A DNA stretch of 64,000 nt. It comes from Aminiphilus circumscriptus DSM 16581. GTDB taxonomy: Bacteria > Synergistota > Synergistia > Synergistales > Aminiphilaceae. This document shows positions 11,965 to 20,156 of the stretch, in pieces. Location of the stretch: the NCBI RefSeq assembly GCF_000526375.1, contig NZ_JAFY01000005.1:62001-126000 (forward strand), given 5' to 3'. The translations under genes and the position numbers were made by a program. How positions within the stretch are numbered: the stretch's first letter is position 1; every line of letters starts with the position of its first letter. Below the pieces are notes generated by a model. It searched no databases, was not told the DNA's origin, and was given only the letters and a program-made list of their open reading frames with translations.

Positions 11965-13284
11965 TCACTCCCGCTTTTTGAGCACACAGACATAAAAACC
12001 GTCAAGCCAGGGAAGAAGAGGCCATAACACCGCACCCCAAGGACGTCCCTTCTGGAAGGGTTTCCCTCCGGCAAAGGGTATGTCCACCACATTCCGGAAA
12101 CGGCTCAGGGCATCCGCCACCACTTGTTCGTTTTCCTCCCGAAAGAGACTGCACGTAACGTACACTACATAGCCTCCCGGGGCAACCATCCGAACGGCTT
12201 TGGACAAAAGTTCCTTCTGAAGCTCCGCACAGAGAGACACATGCCTCTCCGAAAGTCGCCATTTCCCTTCCGGATGGCGTCCCCAGGTTCCGCTTCCCGT
12301 ACACGGCGCGTCAAGGAGGACCATGCCCGGAGGCTCCTCCGGTTCGAGGACCAGGGCATCACCATGGGAAAGGCGTATCCTCTCCGAAAAGCCGAGACGC
12401 CTCATCTCCCTTTCGTGAGCCCTTGCCTTGCCTAGGGACAACTCCCATGCCTCGATTCTGGCTTCCGGCAGAAGTTGCGCCAACAGAGCCGTCTTACCGC
12501 CTCTTCCGGCACACATGTCAAGAACGCCCCGTCCCGCCTCCCAGAAAGAAGCGACAATCTTGCCGACAAGCATGGCGGATTCGCTTTGCAGGGAAACCCT
12601 TCCCGCAGCGAAACCGGGGAGCGCTGGAGGATGAAGCGTCGACGCCGTTCTCACACCGAAAGGAAGGAGCGGCGAAGGCCAGGCGCGAACACCGCAACAC
12701 CGCAACTCCTCCAGATAGGCCGTGCGCTCCCCTTCGGAGGCAAGACGCAGGGAAGCAAAATTTTTCATAGCGAGAAGGCGGATCAGTCTTTTTGCCTGGG
12801 CCCCGCCGATTTCCCGCTCCCAAAGAGATGCCGCCCACTGGGGAATACCTCGGAAGAGCGCAAATTCCTTGAGGGTGGCACTCGATTTCAGATCTTCCAT
12901 CAATGCAGGCGCCGTTTCCACGACCCCACGCAACACGGCATTGACGAAATTCGCCGCACCGTGTCCTCTGCGTCGCTTCATCTCCGACACGAGCGCGCTC
13001 ACAAGCACTGCGGGTGCAAACGTCCGAAGCGAACAGAGACCTGCCGTTCCAAGAAGAAGGGCGGCTCGTTCATCCTTTCCCAGTTCCGCGAGAGGGCGTC
13101 TTACAAGTTTCTCCAGGAGATGCTCCCAGAGGGTTTTTCGCCGGAGCGCCTCGTATACGAGCGTCGTCGCAAGAGTCCGCTCCGTTCCCACAACATCCGC
13201 CGTCACTGCACGAAGTTTTTCCGACGCGAAAGCGCCTTTCTCTACTTCTTCCCAGACGAGAAGCGCCGCCTCGACACCCCGCAT
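11965..13284 (-). CDS. rsmB: 16S rRNA (cytosine-967-C5)-methyltransferase, RsmB/Sun family
   Basis: 439 residues. An N-terminal NusB-like helical domain (about 1-130) precedes a Rossmann methyltransferase domain with the SAM-binding motif near DMCAGRGGKT. The two catalytic cysteines are seen in DAPCTGSGTWGRHPEGKW and VTCSL. It methylates C5 of a cytosine in 16S rRNA. The ATG overlaps the stop of the upstream DUF6391-like gene (TGATG), indicating coupling. A gap of 115 bp separates it from the PASTA gene. Confidence 0.93.
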   Translation of the reverse strand: MRGVEAALLVWEEVEKGAFASEKLRAVTADVVGTERTLATTLVYEALRRKTLWEHLLEKLVRRPLAELGKDERAALLLGTAGLCSLRTFAPAVLVSALVSEMKRRRGHGAANFVNAVLRGVVETAPALMEDLKSSATLKEFALFRGIPQWAASLWEREIGGAQAKRLIRLLAMKNFASLRLASEGERTAYLEELRCCGVRAWPSPLLPFGVRTASTLHPPALPGFAAGRVSLQSESAMLVGKIVASFWEAGRGVLDMCAGRGGKTALLAQLLPEARIEAWELSLGKARAHEREMRRLGFSERIRLSHGDALVLEPEEPPGMVLLDAPCTGSGTWGRHPEGKWRLSERHVSLCAELQKELLSKAVRMVAPGGYVVYVTCSLFREENEQVVADALSRFRNVVDIPFAGGKPFQKGRPWGAVLWPLLPWLDGFYVCVLKKRE

Positions 13285-13988
13285 CAGAACAGGATCTCCG
13301 GTTCGCGAACGTCCCCGCGCTGGCGCGTGGCAATAAAAAGTTCCTCGGGAAGCACAAAGCGCATTCGCATGGAGTGCACAACCCTGTTCCCCCTGATCTC
13401 GATGCCCGCAATCTCCAGTCGCTCCACATCCACCGCCGTAGTCATGTATTTCTGCACAAACATTCCTGCCGCGGGGCCGATCAACTGAGCGAGAAAAAGA
13501 AGCAGCACGATGGAGAGAAAAGTGACGTGTCCCGACAGGACGAGAAGAAGAAGAAACAGGAGCGATGCAAGGGTATTCGTCACGATGATGGTTGTTCCGC
13601 ACTTCCGGTGAAGCGCAAGGTGCACCTCTCCGTCACGCAGTCGACGAAGCGCCTGTCGAGCCGCCTCAATCACGACAGCAGGATCCAGAATGCCCCCCCT
13701 CAGGGAAAATCCATCGTCGCTGGCAAGTCCGGAAATGTTCAGGGGGCCGAAGCGTTCCTCCAGGACGTTTACCGTAGCATGTTCCAGTGCATGGTTGCGA
13801 CGAACCGCCCTGTTCGTGAGAACACGAAAGATCCTCCGAGGGCCCTCGACAAGCCAGAAAAAGGAGTTCGCCGCAAAACCGAGTGGCAGGAGAAGCAGAA
13901 ACAAGAACAGAAAGAAGAGGAGAAGCACAAGCCCTACCCACGGTAAAAGCAACAGGAAGAACCCGAAAATCAACAGCATGGAATGCAC
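13284..13988 (-). CDS. DUF6391-like membrane protein
   Basis: 234 residues. Two strongly hydrophobic N-terminal segments (about 4-42) are followed by a conserved NHALEHATVNVLEER-type motif near residue 65, which suggests a DUF6391-like family. Two more membrane segments lie around 137-175. The repeated His/Glu (HALEHA) could bind a metal, but no function is established. It starts at a GTG with an AAAGGAG site 10 nt upstream. It is coupled to rsmB by a one-base stop/start overlap. Confidence 0.7.
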   Translation of the reverse strand: MHSMLLIFGFFLLLLPWVGLVLLLFFLFLFLLLLPLGFAANSFFWLVEGPRRIFRVLTNRAVRRNHALEHATVNVLEERFGPLNISGLASDDGFSLRGGILDPAVVIEAARQALRRLRDGEVHLALHRKCGTTIIVTNTLASLLFLLLLVLSGHVTFLSIVLLLFLAQLIGPAAGMFVQKYMTTAVDVERLEIAGIEIRGNRVVHSMRMRFVLPEELFIATRQRGDVREPEILF

Positions 13989-14021
13989 GGCAAGGGATCT
14001 CCTTTCTTGTCGGTCTCTGAA

Positions 14022-14050
14022 TAATGAAAAACGGGGTGGCCAGCCACCCC
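14022..14050 (-). terminator. Intrinsic terminator after the zinc peptidase gene
   Basis: On the minus strand a GGGGTGGC...GCCACCCC stem (14050-14033) is followed by GTTTTTCATTATT. It lies 70 bp beyond the stop of the gene at 14120-14818. A perfect TATAAT (14056-14051) abuts the hairpin, so the stem could instead be the first transcribed structure of the next operon, but no good -35 box sits 16-18 bp upstream. Confidence 0.75.
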
Positions 14051-14119
14051 ATTATATAACGGTCTCGAGCATCCTCTTACAAAAGATTTTCCCGTTTCGG
14101 AACCGGTGTTGCATTTGTG

Positions 14120-14818
14120 TCAATCGTCTCGTCCGCCCACCATGCCACGAAGCAGAACCAGGCGGAGAAGTTGTGCGGCCGCCATCACCGTGGCCGCCAC
14201 ATAGGTCAGGGCAGCAGCGTTCAGTACCGCACGAGCGCCGCCGATTTCGTCGGGGGCCAGAATCTGTGTTTCGCTCAAAAGGCGCAGGGCCTTCGAGCTG
14301 GCGTCGAACTCCACCGGGAGCGTCACCAGATGAAAGACCACCACGCCGAGAAACACGAGGATGCCTACGTTCATGAGCGCCGGCGCTCTCATGATGAGCC
14401 CGATGAAGAAGAGGGGAAAGGCAAGACCCGATCCGATGTTCGCCACGGGAACGATGGCATTCCGCAGACGAAGCGGAGCATAGGCCTTCAAGTCCTGCAC
14501 TGCATGTCCAACCTCGTGAGCCGCAACGCCGATAGCGGCAATACTGGTACTGTTGTAGACACTCTGGGAGAGGGAGAGGGATTTGGCCCTGGGGTCGTAA
14601 TGGTCCGTCAGCTCTCCCGGAACCATGCCCACGGGAACACCCGAAAGGCCGAAACGATCGAGAAGAATCCGTGCCACCTGTCCTGCGGTGAGATTTCGTC
14701 GAGAAGCGACCTGGCTGTACCGGTGAAACGCCCCTTTCACCTTCATCTGTGCCCATATAGCCAGGAAAAGCGCCGGAAGAAGAAGGAGAAACGTGGAATC
14801 GAAGAAAAAGGGAAACAT
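14120..14818 (-). CDS. Membrane-embedded neutral zinc metallopeptidase (YugP type)
   Basis: 232 residues. An N-terminal membrane helix precedes a zinc-binding HEVGH motif at about residues 100-104, preceded by the typical LSLSQSVYNSTSIAAIGVAAHE stretch. Two or three more membrane segments follow. The family (Zn_peptidase_2) is of unknown physiological substrate. Start chosen at 14818 because GGAGGTG lies 6 nt upstream; longer readings lack a site. Its promoter (14903-14931) is overlapped by a perfect 16-bp palindrome. Confidence 0.87.
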   Translation of the reverse strand: MFPFFFDSTFLLLLPALFLAIWAQMKVKGAFHRYSQVASRRNLTAGQVARILLDRFGLSGVPVGMVPGELTDHYDPRAKSLSLSQSVYNSTSIAAIGVAAHEVGHAVQDLKAYAPLRLRNAIVPVANIGSGLAFPLFFIGLIMRAPALMNVGILVFLGVVVFHLVTLPVEFDASSKALRLLSETQILAPDEIGGARAVLNAAALTYVAATVMAAAQLLRLVLLRGMVGGRDD

Positions 14819-14869
14819 GGATATCACCTCCATAACGGGATCCAGAGAAAAGCGTCCTGCTTTCAATGC

Positions 14870-14907
14870 ATACTACCGATGCGGACAATCATCCGCATCG
14901 GTAGTAT
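14870..14907. repeat. Perfect 16-bp palindrome with 6-nt spacer overlapping a promoter
   Basis: ATACTACCGATGCGGA and its exact inverse complement flank a 6-nt spacer. On the minus strand the outer end lies within the -10 box of the promoter at 14903-14931, and the rest covers the predicted transcription start and first about 25 nt. No T-tract follows, so it is not an ordinary terminator. It may be an operator or a 5' mRNA stem. Confidence 0.85.
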
Positions 14908-14931
14908 ATCCGAAAACAGCAAAAAGGACAA
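14903..14931 (-). promoter_or_regulatory. Promoter of the zinc peptidase gene
   Basis: Minus-strand TTGTCC (14931-14926), 17 bp, TATACT (14908-14903). It lies 35 bp past the DegT aminotransferase stop and about 85 bp before the peptidase start codon. The palindrome at 14870-14907 overlaps the -10 box. Confidence 0.6.
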
Positions 14932-14942
14932 GATTGGTCAGT

Positions 14943-16079
14943 TTAGAGGTGATAAAACTCCGCGATGGTCGCGACGACCCACTCCTGTTCCTCTGCGGTG
15001 AGTTCCGGGAAGATGGGGAGAGCCAGGACATCCCGCGTCAACGCTTCTGCCACGGGCATGTCTCCCTCGCCGTAGCCGAGGAAGGCAAAACAGGGCTGCA
15101 GGTGGAGACAGAGCGGATAGTAGACCCGGGCGGCAATGCCCTTTTCGCCGAGGAATGCCAGAAGAGCATCCCGTCGCTCCGCCCGCACCACATACTGGTG
15201 ATAGATATGATAGTTTTCCTTCATCTCTTCCGGAGGCGCGATGCGGTCGAGAAGCCCCGCCTCGGCGAAAAGGAGCCTGTAGCGCTCCGCCACCTGTCGC
15301 CGCTCCTCGTTCCAGGCGGAAACGTGGCGCAGACGGACCCGAAGAATGGCCGCCTGTATGGCGTCCAGGCGGCTGTTGAGCCCCATTTCCTTATGAAAGT
15401 AGGTACTGTCCGCGCCGTGCACGCGGAGGCGACGAAGACGTTCCGCACAGTCGCTACGGACGGTGGTGACCATGCCGCCATCACCGTAGCACCCGAGATT
15501 CTTCGTCGGGAAGAAGGAAAAACATCCCATATCGCCCACAGCACCGGAACGGAGCGGTTTCCCTTCAATATTCCGCCATGCGCCGAAGGATTGAGCACAA
15601 TCCTCCACGAGAGCGATGTTTCGCTCTTCGAGAGGTTTTCGAAGCTCCTCCAGGGGAACCATCTGCCCAAAAAGATGGACGGGAATGACCGCTTTCGTCC
15701 GGGGAGTCACCTTTTCAAGGATCAGATCCGGGCGAATGTTGTACGTGCGGGGGTCCACGTCCGCGAAAACCGGGCGTGCCCCTGTGCGGACGATACAGCT
15801 TACCGTGGCGAAGAAGCTGAAAGGAGTGGTGATCACCTCGTCCCCCTCGCCGATCCCCAGCGTCATGAGGGCGAGAAGCAGCGCATCCGATCCCGACGCA
15901 CATCCCACGGCGGAGGGAACCCCCAGATACTGCTCCACCTCCTCCTCCAGAGCCTTCACCTCAGGCCCCAGAATGAAATGCTGACTTTCAAGAACTTTCG
16001 CCAGAGCCTCGGTGATCTCATCCTTCACGCGAGCGTAATTCCTTTTCAGATCAAGCGTCGGCAGCGTTCGTGCACCCAT
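14943..16079 (-). CDS. DegT/DnrJ/EryC1/StrS-family PLP aminotransferase
   Basis: 378 residues with the family fold and landmarks: GCASGSDALLLAL near the N-terminus, DAD-like VEDCAQSFGA, and the PLP lysine in SFFPTKNLGCYGDGG. Family members usually transaminate nucleotide-linked keto-sugars for cell-surface glycans. No sugar-nucleotide genes are adjacent, so the substrate is unknown. Start chosen at the ATG where the usual LDLKRNY-type N-terminus begins. The longer reading upstream is poorly conserved in character. The 200-bp gap to the GntR gene holds GC-rich stems but no convincing terminator. Confidence 0.88.
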   Translation of the reverse strand: MGARTLPTLDLKRNYARVKDEITEALAKVLESQHFILGPEVKALEEEVEQYLGVPSAVGCASGSDALLLALMTLGIGEGDEVITTPFSFFATVSCIVRTGARPVFADVDPRTYNIRPDLILEKVTPRTKAVIPVHLFGQMVPLEELRKPLEERNIALVEDCAQSFGAWRNIEGKPLRSGAVGDMGCFSFFPTKNLGCYGDGGMVTTVRSDCAERLRRLRVHGADSTYFHKEMGLNSRLDAIQAAILRVRLRHVSAWNEERRQVAERYRLLFAEAGLLDRIAPPEEMKENYHIYHQYVVRAERRDALLAFLGEKGIAARVYYPLCLHLQPCFAFLGYGEGDMPVAEALTRDVLALPIFPELTAEEQEWVVATIAEFYHL

Positions 16080-16279
16080 GGAGGGCGCCCCCTTTCTCCT
16101 GTGGTGATGTGACTTCCGGAAAAGCTCCTTCGGTTTTTGAACCGGCAACGCTTCTTCGAACCCGCTAATATCTTCCCCGAGAAGACGCAAAGCGTGGCCT
16201 CCGAAAAAAAGGAGGCGCACCCCCCGAAGAGGCGCACCTCTCTGCATGTTTTTCATATCCAGTCAAGCGAGAACGACGC

Positions 16280-16960
16280 TCACTCCGTCTCCTTCTTCTG
16301 GGTGGCTTCCTCTTCGGGGCGACGGAGATCCTGCATGGAAAGCGCCAGGTGTTCCCGCATGAGCGCCACGGCCTTTTCTTCGTCCCGGAGACGTAACGCG
16401 TTCACGATGGCCCGGTGTTCGGCGATGCTGGGATTTGTCTCGATGTCATAGAAGGGGTCGTAGAAAACGATGTATACGTTGGTTCTCGCCAGAATGTTCT
16501 CCACATAGTCCGCCAAGACTCTGTTTCCGCTGGCCTCGGCGATGATCCGATGAAACGATTCGTTGACCTCGAGGTACAGTTCCAGGTTCTTCTCCTCGAA
16601 GGCGCGCTCTTCCGCGATGACGGTCTCCTCAAGGCGGCGGAGATGGCGATCCGAAAGACGTCCCACGGCAAGTCTGATCGCCAGAGATTCCAGCTGTTCG
16701 CGAACCACATAGGCGTCTTCGATCTCCCGCCTGCTCGGAGAAGCCAAACGGGCACCGCTGTTGGGAATGACAAGGACGAGTCCTTCACTGGCCAGCCGCC
16801 GCAGCGCCTCTCGCACGGGAGTCCGACTGACCCCCATCTGAACGGCGATATTGACCTCGGGAAGCCGCTGCCCCGGCTTGAGCTGCTTCGTGATGATCCG
16901 GTGGCGCAGTTCCTGGTATACATAATCGGCGGATGTAGTATATAATCTGGGTTCTCTCAC
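16280..16960 (-). CDS. GntR-family transcriptional regulator, FCD (FadR-like) subfamily
   Basis: 226 residues. An N-terminal winged helix-turn-helix (about 8-75, with MGVSRTPVREALRRL) is followed by an all-helical FCD ligand-binding domain. The FCD metal ligands are plausible at Asp/His positions in the NESFHRII and AEHRAIVNAL blocks. FCD regulators typically sense carboxylic acids or sugar acids. The start is a GTG with GGAGG 7 nt upstream. Whether it controls the adjacent DegT aminotransferase gene is unknown. Confidence 0.9.
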   Translation of the reverse strand: MREPRLYTTSADYVYQELRHRIITKQLKPGQRLPEVNIAVQMGVSRTPVREALRRLASEGLVLVIPNSGARLASPSRREIEDAYVVREQLESLAIRLAVGRLSDRHLRRLEETVIAEERAFEEKNLELYLEVNESFHRIIAEASGNRVLADYVENILARTNVYIVFYDPFYDIETNPSIAEHRAIVNALRLRDEEKAVALMREHLALSMQDLRRPEEEATQKKETE

Positions 16961-17030
16961 GTCAGTGCCTCCTCGTCTTCGGGCCTGCTCTTAACTGCAT
17001 AACTTTTGTGCATGTTTCCCAAACGCGCTG

Positions 17031-17059
17031 ATTGTATCACCACCTGTCAGTGCACACAA
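17031..17059 (-). promoter_or_regulatory. Promoter of the GntR-family gene
   Basis: Minus-strand TTGTGT (17059-17054), 17 bp, TACAAT (17036-17031). An imperfect palindrome, TGCATAACTTTTGTGCA at 16996-17012, lies just downstream and would suit an autoregulatory operator. That role is inference. Confidence 0.55.
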
Positions 17060-17124
17060 CTCTTTCCCCGAATGATGAAACACTTGCCTCGTGAGGAAAA
17101 AGAAAAACTTCTGGAGGGAATCTC

Positions 17125-17340
17125 ATGCGTTTCGCCGTTTTGCTTTTTTCTCTCGGGTCGATCGTGGGATACGCCAAGGCTGTGGCTGGATTGGGGGGGT
17201 ATTTTTTCGGAAAAGGGCGCCCGGATCTCATTATTCTGGGTATTCTTTGCGGCACACTGAGCGCCGGAATCGCCCTCTTGCTCTGGAAACGTTATCTCGT
17301 TGACGCGGGTACGGCGGAAAACCCTCCAAAAGAGCGCTGA
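17125..17340 (+). CDS. Small two-helix membrane protein of unknown function
   Basis: 71 residues with two hydrophobic segments (about 3-22 and 36-53) joined by a short Gly/Lys loop. The C-terminus is polar. A GGAGG site lies 6 nt before the ATG, which is the main support that this is a gene. No family was recognised. Its last 49 bp overlap the 3' end of citX, which is encoded convergently. Confidence 0.55.
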   Translation: MRFAVLLFSLGSIVGYAKAVAGLGGYFFGKGRPDLIILGILCGTLSAGIALLLWKRYLVDAGTAENPPKER

Positions 17341-17858
17341 ACACTCTCCCCGTTGTCGCGGATCCGTGCCAGCAGCACCCGTACAGTCTCTCGGAGAACA
17401 TGCATGGAATGGGTACCCCGCCGGGCACAACTTTTCGCATCATCCTCGCAAAGAAGACAACGCCTCGGAGGAAGCCCGAATTCCCTTCGGGACAAGGGGC
17501 CCTGAGGAACCACCACATCCGCGTCGAGAATCCTCCCCCAGGAAAGGCTCTCCTCCAGAAAAACGCAAAGCCGTTTGAGCGCATTCCCGTCAACTTCGCA
17601 CAAGGCCATGCAAAGCGCGAGCCCCGCTCCATTTTCCAGCAGGCAACGGGCCAAAAAGCCCGCGCCGTCCGGGAGTGCCCTCCGAAACAACGTATAGGTG
17701 CGCAGAAGACACGACAAATCGCCCTCCATGCGTTTCGGATACCCGGGGATGTTCAGCGCCAACTGCACGATGACGGAAGCACCTCGTTCGAACAGACTTT
17801 CCTGGAGAAATCTCCGCTCGTCCCGGCCATCGAGGACGGAATGCACAATGACGTTCAT
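17292..17858 (-). CDS. citX: CitX-like holo-citrate-lyase synthase (phosphoribosyl-dephospho-CoA transferase)
   Basis: 188 residues. The sequence carries the CitX signatures LALNIPGYPK near residue 33, GRILDADVVVPQG at about 108, and SRREFGLPPRRCLLC...AKSCARRGTHS at about 123-151. CitX attaches the phosphoribosyl-dephospho-CoA prosthetic group to the acyl carrier subunit of citrate lyase. The ATG overlaps the stop of the MocR-like gene (ATGA), so the two are coupled. No citD, citE or citF is present in the window. citC lies 2.3 kb away on the same strand. The open frame extends upstream past this ATG, but that part is only an alternative frame of the MocR gene. Confidence 0.82.
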   Translation of the reverse strand: MNVIVHSVLDGRDERRFLQESLFERGASVIVQLALNIPGYPKRMEGDLSCLLRTYTLFRRALPDGAGFLARCLLENGAGLALCMALCEVDGNALKRLCVFLEESLSWGRILDADVVVPQGPLSRREFGLPPRRCLLCEDDAKSCARRGTHSMHVLRETVRVLLARIRDNGESVQRSFGGFSAVPASTR

Positions 17859-19213
17859 GCGCCCAGCCTCCGGATCGCCGCGAGAATCTCCACGGCTTCC
17901 CGGATCCCCTTCGGTCCCTCGCAGCTCACGGAAAGACGGAGGGCCTCCACGGCATCGTCCTCGGGAAAGGTGAACACCCCTCCCGAGGCGACGAGAACCC
18001 CCTTCCGCCGCGCCGCCGCGGCAAGTTTCGAACCAGTGGTTCCAGGCGTGTGCAGCCAGAGATAAATGCCTCCCATGGGTTGCTCGAAATGCCATTCGGG
18101 GAGCATTCTTCGCAACTCTTCCGCCAAATGACGCATCCGCTGCGCCATGAGCGTCCGTGCGGCGGAGAGCGATTCTTCCAGATGGCCTTCCTCGATAAAC
18201 CCGCGGACGAGATGCTGCACGAGAGACGAGGTCGCTCCCGAAATCTGCTCCTTCGCCGCACAAAAAGACGCCAGAATTTCCCGGGGGACGAGCACGTACC
18301 CCAAGCGTAATCCCGGAAAAAGAAGTTGGCTGAACGACCCGAGATAGAGAATCCGCTCCCCTTCCGCCATCGCCTTGAGAGCGGGAACGCTCGTCTCGCC
18401 GTAGCGGAGTTCTCCGTAGGCATCGTCTTCGATAATCCAAAACCGCCGTTCCACTGCAGCGGCAAGCACTTGTTCCCGAAGACGCAAGGAAAGAGTTCTT
18501 CCCGTGGGGTTCTGAAAACTGGGAATGAGATAGAGAACTTCCCCTTGGCGAACCCGCGTCAGGGCCTCGCCGAGAAATCGTTCCTCCATGGGCAGCAATC
18601 CCACGCCGATTCCGAGAGATCTGGCCAGGCCGAAAATCCGGGGATACGTAAAGCGCTCGACCCAGATTTTCCGGACACCCTGCGCGGCGAGGGTAGCCAC
18701 GGCAAGATACAGTCCTTCCTGTGCTCCGGAGACCACCACCACGTCCTCCCACCTTGCGGGAATTCCTCTCGCCGCAGCATGGCGCACAAGAGCATGCCGA
18801 AGCCCCGTATCCCCCACAAGCGGACTTCCCAGAAGAACGTCCTCTCCGGAGGCGGCAAAAAGATCTCTGCTGAGCTTGCCGATCTGCCCTCCCGGAATGA
18901 GGCTGGGCGAAGGCAATCCCGAGGCCATATCGACATGTGGAAGAAACTCTTCTCGGGATGCACACGCACCGGACAGAGGGATCACGAAAGCACCGCTTCG
19001 ACCCTCGATACGAAGCATCCCCTCGGATTCGAGGAGTGCATAGGCCTGCTCGACCGTAACGCGGCTCACGCCCAGGAATCTTGCGAGGGAACGCGCTCCA
19101 GGAAGGCGATGTCCCCCGGGAAAGGCACCGTGAGTGATCATGCGACTCAGGTGCGAGGCGATCTGGCGATACAGAGCTTGCGAGGATTCCCGATCCAGCG
19201 GAATTTCGATCAT
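17855..19213 (-). CDS. MocR/PdxR-type GntR regulator with aminotransferase-like domain lacking the PLP lysine
   Basis: 452 residues. An N-terminal GntR winged helix-turn-helix spans about 6-80 (FLGVSRVTVEQAYALLESEG). A fold-type I aminotransferase domain follows at about 90-450. The domain keeps IPSFQNPTG (Asn235) and EDDAYGELRY, but where family members have SFSK the sequence reads SFSQ at 293-296. The codon at 18326-18328 is CAA, so a covalent PLP aldimine cannot form there. It is divergent from the HAD gene and coupled to citX. ATG at 19213 chosen, with a GAGGG site about 9 nt upstream. Confidence 0.88.
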   Translation of the reverse strand: MIEIPLDRESSQALYRQIASHLSRMITHGAFPGGHRLPGARSLARFLGVSRVTVEQAYALLESEGMLRIEGRSGAFVIPLSGACASREEFLPHVDMASGLPSPSLIPGGQIGKLSRDLFAASGEDVLLGSPLVGDTGLRHALVRHAAARGIPARWEDVVVVSGAQEGLYLAVATLAAQGVRKIWVERFTYPRIFGLARSLGIGVGLLPMEERFLGEALTRVRQGEVLYLIPSFQNPTGRTLSLRLREQVLAAAVERRFWIIEDDAYGELRYGETSVPALKAMAEGERILYLGSFSQLLFPGLRLGYVLVPREILASFCAAKEQISGATSSLVQHLVRGFIEEGHLEESLSAARTLMAQRMRHLAEELRRMLPEWHFEQPMGGIYLWLHTPGTTGSKLAAAARRKGVLVASGGVFTFPEDDAVEALRLSVSCEGPKGIREAVEILAAIRRLGA

Positions 19214-19308
19214 ATATACATTCCCTCTCCGATCTGGTACCCTTCTTGCCGCCGGAGGCAAAGACACCTCTTGCCGGAAAACAATATCAACACAGAGGAG
19301 TCGGTCCC

Positions 19309-20151
19309 ATGTATTCCCGAACCGTACCGGACAGCTTCATCTTCGACGTGGATGGCGTCCTCATCGATGTCCGTCGTTCCTATCCGGAAGTGATCCGCGA
19401 AGGTATCCGTCTCGGATGGCATCACCTGCTCGGCAGAAAGGACGCTCCTTCTTCACCCTTCTGCGACGAACATTTGCGCATCACCAAACGCCATCCTGGA
19501 TTCAACGACGATTATGATATCGCCTGGGCTTTTCTGGCCGCCGCAGCCTCCTCGGGGAAAACATCTCTCGACGAGGCATCTCCCTCTCCGAAGGACTGGG
19601 AACGTACTCTCGACAGCTGTCCCCGGGACAAGGACATCGCATCCTGGGTCGTTGCCTCCTTCGGAGAGATCCCTTCCAGAGAAGAAACGAGACGCCTCTG
19701 CGAAGAACTCTACTTCGGCTCCGACTACGAGTGGATCCGGAAGGCGAGCCCCCGCTACGCCCGAGGGACAGGGCTATGGCGCAGCGAGACGCCCGAACTC
19801 TCCCTGCACTGGTCGTCTCTGCCCCTCCCCTGTGGCATCTACACGGGGCGCCCCAGGGACGAACTGGCTCTCGCGCTGGAAAAACTGGGCTGGAAGGACT
19901 TTCCTCCCCACCTGTGCATCACTCCCGAGGACGGCATCCTCAAACCATCTCCGGAAGGACTGCGCCTCCTGGCGGAACGAATGAAATCCCTTTTTCCGCT
20001 CTATTTTGGAGATGCCCAAAGCGACCTGGAAGCACAGCGCCGGTTCGGGAGGGGCCTCTTTGTCGCCATCGGCGACGTACTGACAAACCATTCCCCCCGC
20101 AGGAACTCCCTGCGGGAAGCGCTGAACGAGCTGGATGAACTCTGTCCGTAG
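19309..20151 (+). CDS. HAD-superfamily hydrolase
   Basis: 280 residues. The HAD nucleophile motif DVDGVLID lies at about residues 13-20, and the sequence YFGDAQSDLEA near 245 fits motif IV (GDxxxD). The Lys of motif III is probably in the ILKPSPEG block. The long insert between motif I and the core is a cap domain. The substrate is unknown. Start supported by GAGGAG about 8 nt upstream. Transcribed divergently from the MocR-like gene across a 95-bp gap, and convergent with citC, whose stop is 5 bp away. Confidence 0.85.
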   Translation: MYSRTVPDSFIFDVDGVLIDVRRSYPEVIREGIRLGWHHLLGRKDAPSSPFCDEHLRITKRHPGFNDDYDIAWAFLAAAASSGKTSLDEASPSPKDWERTLDSCPRDKDIASWVVASFGEIPSREETRRLCEELYFGSDYEWIRKASPRYARGTGLWRSETPELSLHWSSLPLPCGIYTGRPRDELALALEKLGWKDFPPHLCITPEDGILKPSPEGLRLLAERMKSLFPLYFGDAQSDLEAQRRFGRGLFVAIGDVLTNHSPRRNSLREALNELDELCP

Positions 20152-20156
20152 TAAAT

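Noticed and set aside
14011-14024. TCTCTGAATAA resembling the end of the 100-bp repeat
   Set aside because: Only 11 bases match, there is no second inverted repeat and no internal similarity; it is chance near the terminator.
16190-16250. GC-rich repeats after the GntR gene as a terminator
   Set aside because: GGTGCGCC occurs twice in direct, not inverted, orientation, and the T-run falls in a loop rather than after a stem.
17859-18965. Upstream extension of the citX reading frame
   Set aside because: This part is an alternative frame of the MocR-like gene with Arg/Gly/Ser-rich, non-protein-like composition; CitX similarity begins at the ATG at 17858.
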